A stretch of 5,811 nt of DNA from Ignavibacteriales bacterium (GTDB taxonomy: Bacteria; Bacteroidota; Ignavibacteria; T3Sed10-11), in the NCBI GenBank assembly GCA_003560935.1, contig PWJF01000510.1, forward strand, positions 1-5,811, read 5' to 3'. The notes below the pieces were generated by a model that was given only the letters and a program-made list of their open reading frames with translations, was not told the DNA's origin and did no database searches. A program made the position numbers and the translations under genes. Of this stretch, positions 1-5,189 are shown one piece after another. How positions within the stretch are numbered: position 1 is the first letter of the stretch; each line of letters opens with the position of its first letter.

Positions 1-1
1 A

Positions 2-322
2 GTTGATGAGAAATTCGAAGAATTAAAGACGATGATGTGCGAGGAGTTTGAAAATCTAACTGATGAAGTCAAAAAGCACAATGGAGTTAAACCTATGATT
101 GAGAATCTGGAAAGTAGATTTGAATATCATGTGACTGATTGGAACGCCTTCCAATCCGGACTGCAAACTCAGCAAGCGATTGATGAAGATAAGGAACAAG
201 AGCACCAAAGAGGTATTGATGAGGGTGACAGGCTGTTTAATAAGCGAATTAAACTTGCGGCACTTTACCTCACTGGGGCTGGAATAATTATAGGTGCGTT
301 GGTTCGGATATTATTCTTTTAG
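2..322 (+). CDS. XhlA-like lysis-associated membrane protein (5' end outside window)
   Basis: The frame is open from the first complete codon (position 2) to TAG at 322. The tandem ATGs at 32 and 35 have no convincing ribosome binding site and the acidic helical sequence continues upstream of them, so the real start probably lies before the window. The N-terminal part is charged and helical with a coiled-coil look (VDEKFEELK, then EVKKHNGVKPMIENLE). The last ~24 residues are a hydrophobic segment (LAALYLTGAGIIIGALV), giving an N-in, single C-terminal membrane helix. This layout matches XhlA/haemolysin-type proteins that sit next to holin and endolysin genes in Firmicutes phages and act at the membrane during lysis. 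Its stop codon overlaps the Shine-Dalgarno of the endolysin, implying translational coupling. The family call rests on architecture and position, not on a diagnostic motif. Confidence 0.6.
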   Translation, partial: VDEKFEELKTMMCEEFENLTDEVKKHNGVKPMIENLESRFEYHVTDWNAFQSGLQTQQAIDEDKEQEHQRGIDEGDRLFNKRIKLAALYLTGAGIIIGALVRILFF

Positions 323-333
323 GAGGTGAAGAA

Positions 334-1623
334 TTGAATATTGTGGATTATTACTTATCTATGGGCTGGAGGGTCACCAGTGATTTTGGTTGGAGAAATG
401 ATCCCTTTACTGGAAAAAGAATCCATCACAACGGGATTGATTTTGGAATCCCTGAGCAGAATCGCAGAAATGGCCCCTACAATATACCCGTTTTAACTCC
501 TTACGCTGGTCCCGTTCACGCAGTGGGGGATTTTGGCGACAGAGGGCTCACTGTCGTTCAGCACGTCGCTGGAAGAAATGCGCTGGCTGTTTTTCAACAC
601 CTACACAGGATAGACGTTAGGAAGGGACAGACTTTAAAAAAAGGCAGTTCTGTTGGCTTGGTAGGCAGTACTGGAAGATCGACGCTGATCCACTTACACG
701 CAGAACTTCGAAAGTATAGTGCTGCTGCTTTAGGCAGCGGGCTGTGGGGTAACCCAAGGGATTTTCCAATTTCGGCTGGGGGAGGTAATGGAATTATGGA
801 AACTGTCGTGCTTGATCCGGGTCACGGCGGGGATGGAAGATTGACCAAATTTGGAGCCACGGGGAATGGACTCGTGGAAAAGAATTTGAACTTGACTGTG
901 TGCCGTTTCACTAAAGCTAAGTTGGAGAAGAATTTTGAGTGCAAAGTCGTAATGACTCGAAATTCTGACGTGGATGTTAGTTTTGCTGATAGAGCAGCTG
1001 TTGCGAGAAATGCCAACGCGGCACTCTTATTCTCTGCGCATTTTAACGGCTTCCACGACCCAAATGCGCACGGGTTTGAAACGTTTATTTACAACGGGAC
1101 TTTGAGATCAGAAACCATAAATAATCAGCACGCTATACACGACGCTATACACGCTTATTTGTCCACTTTAGGCATCGCCAATAGAGGCAAAAAGCGCGCC
1201 AATTTCGCCATTCTCAGACTCCCTCCGACTTCGTGCGTGCTGGCTGAGTACTGCTTTATCACTAACCCGAGGGAAGCAGCGTTGGTGAAGAGACCAGGAA
1301 CGCTCGAAAGCATTGGAGAAGCAACGGCAGAGGGAATCGCCAAGGCGCTTAGTCTTCCGCGCAAAGAAGTCGCGCCCCCTCCGCCAGTCCAGCCTCCTTC
1401 CGGCCCGCTCCCTCAGCTAATCAGGCGCGTTGGAATAGAGACGGACGGAGTCATGACTAATGAACCTGCTTTTCTGACTGAAATCCAAGACACGATCGTG
1501 ACGGTGGGCAGGATAACTTATATTGTTGGAGTATGTAATCAAAGACTTAGAGACGCCAAGCTGCCTCCAATTCGAGTCACTGGTCACGGGGACCATATCA
1601 AAATTGATACGGAGGGGAGATAG
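334..1623 (+). CDS. Bifunctional endolysin: M23 endopeptidase + N-acetylmuramoyl-L-alanine amidase (Amidase_3)
   Basis: A 429-aa peptidoglycan hydrolase. It starts at TTG, 5 nt after AGGAGGTG (321-328). Residues ~10-130 are an M23 (LytM-type) zinc metallopeptidase: H32-x3-D36 (HHNGIDFG), H89 in FQHLH, the KGQ...GSTG stretch and H120-L-H122. Such domains cut peptide cross-bridges. After a Gly-rich linker (149-153), residues 155-340 are Amidase_3: DPGHGG with zinc ligand H164, E182 in LVEKNLN, H236 in SAHFN and catalytic E305 in LAEYCFITN. This domain cuts the MurNAc-L-Ala bond. A Pro-rich linker (~345-360) leads to a ~65-aa C-terminal module ending GDHIKIDTEGR, possibly a wall-binding or stalk-like domain. 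There is no signal peptide, so release should depend on a holin. Two catalytic domains on one chain are typical of Gram-positive phages. The next gene starts directly after its stop. Confidence 0.93.
   Translation: MNIVDYYLSMGWRVTSDFGWRNDPFTGKRIHHNGIDFGIPEQNRRNGPYNIPVLTPYAGPVHAVGDFGDRGLTVVQHVAGRNALAVFQHLHRIDVRKGQTLKKGSSVGLVGSTGRSTLIHLHAELRKYSAAALGSGLWGNPRDFPISAGGGNGIMETVVLDPGHGGDGRLTKFGATGNGLVEKNLNLTVCRFTKAKLEKNFECKVVMTRNSDVDVSFADRAAVARNANAALLFSAHFNGFHDPNAHGFETFIYNGTLRSETINNQHAIHDAIHAYLSTLGIANRGKKRANFAILRLPPTSCVLAEYCFITNPREAALVKRPGTLESIGEATAEGIAKALSLPRKEVAPPPPVQPPSGPLPQLIRRVGIETDGVMTNEPAFLTEIQDTIVTVGRITYIVGVCNQRLRDAKLPPIRVTGHGDHIKIDTEGR
778..798 (+). promoter_or_regulatory. Candidate internal ribosome binding site and in-frame ATG inside the endolysin
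   Basis: GGGGGAGGT (778-786) is followed after 9 nt by an in-frame ATG (796-798, codon M155) exactly where Amidase_3 begins (METVVLDPGHGG). Initiation here would give a 275-aa amidase-only protein. Internal starts making short isoforms are documented for several endolysins. Caveat: the Shine-Dalgarno coincides with GGG-GGA-GGT codons of a Gly linker and could be accidental. Confidence 0.45.
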
Positions 1624-2025
1624 ATGGAAAAAAGGCTGTATTCTTTTTTAGACGATGAGTGCGAAAAAGATTCTGAGAGAGTGGAGAAGTTGTTGGAAAA
1701 AGAAGCAAGTGGCACTTTCAGCAAAAAGCTAATAGTGGTGATGCTTATTTTGTTGGTCATATTCGTCGCTGTGGTTTTGCGAAATTTCATTTTGACGGGG
1801 ATGGAGCCCGGCACGCTTATCGTGGCTGTGTTTAGTTTATTCACTGGGCAGTTTGGATTAATGGCTTGGCTCATGAAAAATAAAAGAGATTCTGTTTACC
1901 GTGAAATCACCACTTATCGCGAAGGCCATAATATGCCCATGCCGTTCACGCTCGAAGAATCCACACCCCCAGTAGAAGATGAAGTGGATGCTCATACACG
2001 CGAACATCATTTTGCTGGAGAATAG
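1624..2025 (+). CDS. Two-transmembrane-segment protein of the lysis cassette (holin/antiholin candidate)
   Basis: A 133-aa protein. Its ATG directly follows the endolysin TAG (TAGATG) and has a good site, GGAGGGGAG (1611-1619). An acidic/basic helical N-terminus (residues 1-35, EKDSERVEKLLEKE) precedes two hydrophobic segments: ~36-57 (KLIVVMLILLVIFVAVVL) and ~63-84 (GTLIVAVFSLFTGQFGLMAW). Positive residues KNKR follow at once. A ~45-residue hydrophilic tail rich in Glu, Asp and His ends the protein. By the positive-inside rule (KK before segment 1, KNKR after segment 2) both ends should face the cytoplasm, with a very short external loop. That topology and the place between endolysin and protease fit a holin, antiholin or other lysis regulator. 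No family motif is recognised with certainty, so function is inferred from context and topology. Confidence 0.6.
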   Translation: MEKRLYSFLDDECEKDSERVEKLLEKEASGTFSKKLIVVMLILLVIFVAVVLRNFILTGMEPGTLIVAVFSLFTGQFGLMAWLMKNKRDSVYREITTYREGHNMPMPFTLEESTPPVEDEVDAHTREHHFAGE

Positions 2026-2036
2026 GAGGGGTATAA

Positions 2037-3056
2037 ATGAAAGTGTCTAAAGAGAAATTCAAGCAAGACTTAAAAAAGCGTTTTGCCCAAAATGAGCTTA
2101 TTTCCACGTGGGAAAACCAGCCTCAAATTGATAAAGATGGCGACGAAATTATCAATGTAGGACTGGCCAAAGGGCATCTCACTCTTCAGCAAGCGCAAGA
2201 CTTGCCCACTGAGATAGATGGAGTGAAGATCGTCTATCACTATGAGGGAGAAGTTCGGCTGATGAAGACCACTGATTATTATGACCCCTTGATTGGCGGG
2301 ATCTCTTTTGGATCCATTGATATTACTGCCGGGACGCTTGGAGGCATCGTGTGGGACAAAGAGAACAACGATCCCTTTCTTATCACTAATGAGCACGTGG
2401 TCAGCGACACTAAGAATAACGATCCATCACACCCTCCTATTGGCCACCCCATCGTTCAGCCTGGTCCGCTGGATGGCGGTATGAGCATAGCAGGCAAACT
2501 CGTAAAAGTTGGGGGTATGAAAGAATCAGCGATGGATAACAAAGCGTGTAATATAGACGCTGCGCTGGTCAGGCCGATCAGGGGATTCGCTTCTGAAGAA
2601 TTTTGGGGGATTGGCGACGTAAAGAACTATGCCCACGCGTCAGTAAAGCCTGGCGATCCTATCATTAAATCAGGCAGGACCACGGGCGTGACTACTAATA
2701 CTGTTTTGGCTGTAAATGTTTCTGCTAATATTGGCGGAATCTCTTGGAACTCTCCAGTGGCTATGGAAGGGCTTATACAATCAAGAACTTCGTTTGTCGA
2801 AGGGGGTGATTCAGGAAGTCGGGTTTGGAGGAAGGATACTATGGAGCCAATAGGACTTGTTTTTGCTGGCTCTTGGCTCACTTCTTTCATTATTCCAGCG
2901 CAGACTATTTGCGATGTTTTAGGCGTTTATTTTGGAAGTAAGTACGCCAATAATCCCGACAATCCTGATGAAAATATAGAGAAGAAGGGGTTGTTCAGTA
3001 GGATATGGGGTTTTATTAAGCGAATCATCAAAAGAATCTTTGGAGGAGTGATATGA
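2037..3056 (+). CDS. Trypsin-fold (S1/Nal1-like) serine protease with cationic amphipathic C-terminal tail
   Basis: A 339-aa protein; ATG lies 5 nt after TAGGAGGGG (2023-2031), which overlaps the previous stop. A ~75-residue N-terminal region (NVGLAKG...LPTEIDGVKI...EGEVRLM) resembles the N-terminal part of bacterial Nal1-like proteases, which precedes the catalytic fold. The catalytic domain runs ~80-297. ITAGTLGGIV and LITNEHVV carry H120, NIDAALVRP carries D174, KSGRTTGVTT is the family loop, and EGGDSGS carries the nucleophile S259, followed by GLVFAGS. All three triad residues are present, so it should be active; the substrate is unknown. There is no signal peptide or N-terminal membrane segment. 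After a hydrophilic linker (NNPDNPDENIEKK) the last 22 residues (318-339) form a cationic amphipathic helix, unusual for this family. It lies between two membrane-protein genes of the lysis operon, so a role in lysis or late envelope processing is plausible but inferred. Confidence 0.88.
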   Translation: MKVSKEKFKQDLKKRFAQNELISTWENQPQIDKDGDEIINVGLAKGHLTLQQAQDLPTEIDGVKIVYHYEGEVRLMKTTDYYDPLIGGISFGSIDITAGTLGGIVWDKENNDPFLITNEHVVSDTKNNDPSHPPIGHPIVQPGPLDGGMSIAGKLVKVGGMKESAMDNKACNIDAALVRPIRGFASEEFWGIGDVKNYAHASVKPGDPIIKSGRTTGVTTNTVLAVNVSANIGGISWNSPVAMEGLIQSRTSFVEGGDSGSRVWRKDTMEPIGLVFAGSWLTSFIIPAQTICDVLGVYFGSKYANNPDNPDENIEKKGLFSRIWGFIKRIIKRIFGGVI

Positions 3057-3274
3057 TGAAAGAGCCTATTTGGAAGCAGGAGGAATTTTGGGTTGCCGTG
3101 GTAACTGGTATTTTGGTGATTTTAAACCAGGGACTGGGCCTCGGTATTGACCCTGAGCCTGTGCTGTATATCGTGGCGCTGGTATTCGCGTGGATCGTGG
3201 GCAGTAGCGTAAAGAAAGCTGCTTTTGCTATACGTGAAGCGATCGTCACTGCCGCGAAATTGAAAGACAAATAA
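3053..3274 (+). CDS. Small two-segment holin-like protein
   Basis: A 73-aa protein (72 if the second ATG at 3056 is used). The gene overlaps the protease stop (ATATGATG), with GGAGGAGTG at 3042-3050. Spacing from GGAGG is 6 nt to the first ATG and 9 nt to the second, so either can serve. Segment 1 is ~12-31 (FWVAVVTGILVILNQGLGLG), followed by a short D-P-E-P turn. Segment 2 is ~36-53 (PVLYIVALVFAWIVGSS). A basic helical tail ends in KLKDK. The pattern of a charged N-terminus with Trp/Phe-rich entry, a first segment containing N-Q-G-L-G and a second ending I-V-G is typical of small holin-type proteins in Firmicutes phages. A holin forms membrane lesions that let the cytoplasmic endolysin reach the wall. 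It is the last gene of the plus-strand operon and is followed by a terminator. Confidence 0.72.
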   Translation: MMKEPIWKQEEFWVAVVTGILVILNQGLGLGIDPEPVLYIVALVFAWIVGSSVKKAAFAIREAIVTAAKLKDK

Positions 3275-3326
3275 AGTCTTTCCGCTTGTTGTTATTGTTA
3301 TCCGGTGAGCCCCCTTCCTAACTGGT

Positions 3327-3368
3327 TGCGCCTTTCAGAAGCTACACGCGCTGAGAGGCGCATTTTTT
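3327..3368 (+). terminator. Intrinsic terminator of the lysis operon
   Basis: Arms TGCGCCTTTCAG (3327-3338) and CTGAGAGGCGCA (3351-3362) form a 12-bp stem with one G-U pair around a 12-nt loop, followed at once by T6 (3363-3368). It lies 52 nt after the stop of the holin-like gene. Confidence 0.9.
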
Positions 3369-3380
3369 GTGTCGAGAGTA

Positions 3381-3424
3381 AAGCAAAGGTAGCGGGCGAA
3401 TGTAAATATACACGCCCACTACCT
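3381..3424 (-). terminator. Probable terminator for the minus-strand regulator gene
   Basis: Arms AGGTAGCGGGCG (3387-3398) and CGCCCACTACCT (3413-3424) pair over 12 bp. Read on the minus strand the single irregular pair is a G-U, whereas on the plus strand it is a C-A mismatch. TGTA/TACA inside can extend the stem. On the minus strand it is followed by TTTGCTTT, a weak U-rich tract. It lies ~50 nt after the stop of the RsfA-like gene, opposite to the plus-strand terminator. Confidence 0.65.
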
Positions 3425-3440
3425 AAAATTGCTTAGCGCG

Positions 3441-3462
3441 CAAATCTGTTGGCTTAGATTTG
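3441..3462. other. Small perfect hairpin in the convergent intergenic region
   Basis: CAAATCT (3441-3447) and AGATTTG (3456-3462) form a perfect 7-bp stem with an 8-nt loop. An outer AGCGC (3435-3439) / GCGCT (3472-3476) match could enclose it. It has no adjacent T run, so it is not a terminator alone; it might protect the 3' end of the minus transcript. The rest of 3275-3475, apart from the two terminators, shows nothing recognisable. Confidence 0.3.
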
Positions 3463-3475
3463 AAATAAAGGGCGC

Positions 3476-3886
3476 TCACTTCTGGGTTTTGTTCAATCTT
3501 TCTACTACCCCCTGGGGATCCACGTTGTATTCGAGTCGCTTTTTGATATTCAGCGTGTCTTGCGCCCATTGCTCCAACGTGCGAATCTCTTTTGCGAGGT
3601 CATTTAATTCTTGAATCACTTCAGCGATGCGACACGTTATGGTGATGCTTGTTAATTCCATAGCAGCGTCTCCTAAAGCAGCGCGCGCGTTCGATTCTTT
3701 TTCCTCCCTTTTTCTTGCCACTTCGTGATAGAATTTGGACCTGGTCCCCGATTCGGGACGCCCTGTTTTCTCCATTATACGTCTGATGAGCGTCTCACCA
3801 GTCTCGGTATTGTTGGGGTCAAGAAAGCGCGTGACGCATTCTTCCAATATTACCAGCTCAGACGTTGTCCACTTTTTCGCTCCCAT
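3476..3886 (-). CDS. RsfA/Myb-like DNA-binding protein with C-terminal coiled coil
   Basis: A 136-aa soluble protein. Its ATG at 3886 has AGGAGG (3895-3900) 8 nt upstream. Residues 4-58 look like a Myb/SANT-type helical DNA-binding unit: KKWTTSELVILEECVTRF as the Trp-initiated first helix, an insert with N-N-T-E-T-G, a second helix (ETLIRRIMEKTGRPESG) and a putative recognition helix (TRSKFYHEVARKR). Spacing and the W-T-x-x-E/D start recall RsfA-type prespore regulators of Bacillus and their phage relatives. Residues ~70-120 are heptad-like (IAEVIQELNDLAKEIRTLEQW), suggesting oligomerisation, also typical of RsfA-like proteins. It has its own promoter and lies beyond the terminator of the other minus-strand genes, so it is an independent unit. 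Likely a transcription regulator; target unknown. A small-terminase-like role was considered but nothing specific supports it. Confidence 0.62.
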   Translation of the reverse strand: MGAKKWTTSELVILEECVTRFLDPNNTETGETLIRRIMEKTGRPESGTRSKFYHEVARKREEKESNARAALGDAAMELTSITITCRIAEVIQELNDLAKEIRTLEQWAQDTLNIKKRLEYNVDPQGVVERLNKTQK

Positions 3887-3915
3887 TCATTTTGCCTCCT
3901 TTTTCTTTTTGTTCT

Positions 3916-3943
3916 ATTATACAGGTTTGCTCAATTTCGTTAA
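3916..3943 (-). promoter_or_regulatory. SigA-type promoter for the RsfA-like gene
   Basis: On the minus strand a perfect TATAAT (3916-3921) lies 16 nt downstream of TTAACG (3938-3943, 4 of 6 matches to TTGACA). Expected transcription start is near 3909, giving a leader of roughly 23 nt up to the ATG at 3886 that includes the AGGAGG. It sits just downstream of the terminator ending the neighbouring operon, which supports independent expression. Confidence 0.72.
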
Positions 3944-3963
3944 TGCTTGCCAGGAAAATAGGC

Positions 3964-4006
3964 AAAAAAAAATGCCCCACCCAGCAACATCGTCGCTGGT
4001 CAGGGC
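3964..4006 (-). terminator. Strong intrinsic terminator closing the minus-strand operon
   Basis: On the minus strand, GCCCTGACCAGCGAC (4006-3992) pairs with GTTGCTGGGTGGGGC (3988-3974) over 15 positions with three G-U pairs and one mismatch around a 3-nt loop. It is followed by one A and then T9 (3972-3964). It starts 7 nt after the stop of the RHH gene. Confidence 0.88.
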
Positions 4007-4012
4007 GCGTTA

Positions 4013-4180
4013 TTACTTTTTCCTGTTATACACCGTTCCTTTAGGCGGGTTCTTTTTCTTGTATTCACTGATTGCTTCTCGCACTATAGCAGCCCGGGAT
4101 CGTCCATCCTCTTTAGACTTCTGGGCGAGGTAATTGTACTGCGCGGTGTCGATGTAAAGCTGAAAAAGTACTTTAGGCAT
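4013..4180 (-). CDS. 55-aa ribbon-helix-helix (CopG/Arc-like) DNA-binding protein
   Basis: A short gene starting at ATG 4180-4178, with AGGAGG (4188-4193) 7 nt upstream, and ending TAA at 4013. The protein begins MPKVLFQLYIDTAQYNYLAQ and continues with K-S-K-E-D-G-R-S and a second helix R-A-A-I-V-R-E-A-I-S-E-Y-K-K-K. This is the ribbon-helix-helix layout: a short alternating N-terminal strand (residues 3-10, normally inserted into the major groove by a dimer), helix 1 (~11-24), a turn ending G-R-S (26-28) and helix 2 (~29-43) with the R-E-A-I pattern. The basic tail ends YNRKK. Such proteins are usually small repressors, often acting on their own operon or as antitoxins; no toxin gene is adjacent. 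It is the last gene of the vWA/DUF6744-like operon, 19 nt after the previous stop and just before the strong terminator. Confidence 0.82.
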   Translation of the reverse strand: MPKVLFQLYIDTAQYNYLAQKSKEDGRSRAAIVREAISEYKKKNPPKGTVYNRKK

Positions 4181-4199
4181 AGTTGTTCCTCCTCTCTGT

Positions 4200-5156
4200 T
4201 TAACTGTCTTCAGAAGCCAATTCCATGAGCTTGATGGCTTGCTGCCTTGCTATGTCTAAGTTGGCGCGCGCAGTAGTGGCTTGCGTCTCCAGCATTTCTT
4301 CGTATTCGCTCACTAAGTCTTTCAGTGATTTAATACGATCGGCAAACCCTTTCGCTGCTCTCGTGCTAATTCCCTGTGCGGGGTTCTCCATAACGTTCTT
4401 CATTTCTTGGATTAATGAAGTGGAGCCAGTAAGCACTTGCTCCTCCAAGTTTTCTCCAATCATTTCTCTGTGCTCAGTGGCATCTATAACGGGCACGCTA
4501 TACATTTTCACGCGCCCCTGGTACTGGTTCAGACGTTTACAAAGCCCCTTCACAGCTTCCACTGTCTCTGCGTATTTTTGCGGGATGAATTCTACCCCGC
4601 CATTGGGCCTTACAGAGACGGGATCGCACTGCCTTAAAATGATTTGAATCATGTAGCGGACGTGCGTGCCGTCGTAATGATTACACGCATCTTCTTGGAG
4701 TTGCGGCAGCGATTCTTTCACCACTTTCTCTGATGGAGTCAAGGGGTCAACCAGAGGGGTAATGCCCACATCGCCCGCTTCCCCGATCTCCAACTGCAGA
4801 ACTGGCATGTAATCCAGTCGCTTATTCTCCCCATCCACCACCTCGCGGACGAGTTGGCGAATGACCTCTCCTTCGGCGTATTTTACATCACGCACGAGCA
4901 AGTTGGTGTAGGTGCCTTTGCCATAGGGTTCGCGCTTGAATTCGAACCCTTTGGTGACGCGACGAAAAGCATCACGGGGATTGATTTTCCTCGGCATAAA
5001 CTTCTCCAAGCCATATTCAGCCAGTGCGGCTTCTAAGTCTTCTGTGGGAATTTTTAGAACGTCGCTGACTGTTGACCAAAGCAAATAACCGAGGTATTCC
5101 ACTTCAACGGCATTGCCGCCCTCGATCGCTCTTAGATTTTCAACACTTCGGGTCAT
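4200..5156 (-). CDS. DUF6744-like phage protein
   Basis: A 318-aa soluble protein when started at ATG 5156. An upstream in-frame ATG at 5165 would add three residues (MRT) but abuts GGAGG (5166-5170) with no spacer, whereas the ATG at 5156 has 9 nt; the shorter form is preferred. Visible parts: an N-terminal helical region (LGYLLWSTVSDVL...) leading to DAFRRVTKG; a middle region with lysine/acidic strands (YAEGEVIRQLVREVVDGENK); a segment SVRPNGGVEFIPQKY; and an acidic helical, coiled-coil-like C-terminus (SLKDLVSEYEEMLETQATTARANLDIARQQ). The A-F-R-R-x-T-K and R-P-x-G-G-V-x-F-I-P signatures recall the uncharacterised DUF6744 family of Firmicutes phages; this assignment is from memory and not checked. 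No catalytic motif is apparent. It lies in an operon with a vWA protein, suggesting a shared complex. Function unknown. Confidence 0.65.
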   Translation of the reverse strand: MTRSVENLRAIEGGNAVEVEYLGYLLWSTVSDVLKIPTEDLEAALAEYGLEKFMPRKINPRDAFRRVTKGFEFKREPYGKGTYTNLLVRDVKYAEGEVIRQLVREVVDGENKRLDYMPVLQLEIGEAGDVGITPLVDPLTPSEKVVKESLPQLQEDACNHYDGTHVRYMIQIILRQCDPVSVRPNGGVEFIPQKYAETVEAVKGLCKRLNQYQGRVKMYSVPVIDATEHREMIGENLEEQVLTGSTSLIQEMKNVMENPAQGISTRAAKGFADRIKSLKDLVSEYEEMLETQATTARANLDIARQQAIKLMELASEDS

Positions 5157-5174
5157 GGTTCTCATCCTCCTTAG
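5154..5174 (-). promoter_or_regulatory. Ribosome binding site that decides the start of the DUF6744-like gene
   Basis: On the minus strand CTAAGGAGG (5174-5166) is directly followed by ATG (5165-5163), too close for initiation. A second in-frame ATG (5156-5154) lies 9 nt from GGAGG and is the better start. Confidence 0.75.
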
Positions 5175-5189
5175 AATTTGGTCAAACGC

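Noticed and set aside
32..37. Tandem ATG as start of the first gene
   Set aside because: No Shine-Dalgarno upstream, and the frame stays open with similar helical sequence to the window edge; the gene is treated as truncated.
1384..1416. Pro-rich segment as a repeat or recombination junction
   Set aside because: It reads in frame as an ordinary flexible Pro linker between the amidase and the C-terminal module, without nucleotide repeats.
2070..2396. 108-codon minus-strand frame opposite the protease N-terminus
   Set aside because: The plus-strand frame has a clear protease domain; the reverse frame has no recognisable motif or ribosome binding site.
3275..3475. Small RNA, attachment site or origin in the convergent intergenic region
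   Set aside because: Only terminator-type hairpins are visible; no promoter, iteron set or long direct repeat was found by eye.
3735..4133. 132-codon plus-strand reading frame across the regulator promoter and RHH gene
   Set aside because: No Shine-Dalgarno, Phe/Leu-rich translation typical of antisense, and it covers a promoter, a terminator and two better-supported minus-strand genes.
4013..4180. Toxin-antitoxin pair involving the RHH protein
   Set aside because: Neighbouring genes are a DUF6744-like protein and a coiled-coil regulator; none looks like a RelE/ParE/MazF-type toxin.
4225..4647. 140-codon plus-strand frame opposite the DUF6744-like gene
   Set aside because: Low-complexity Ser/Phe/Cys-rich translation and no ribosome binding site; shadow of the minus-strand gene.
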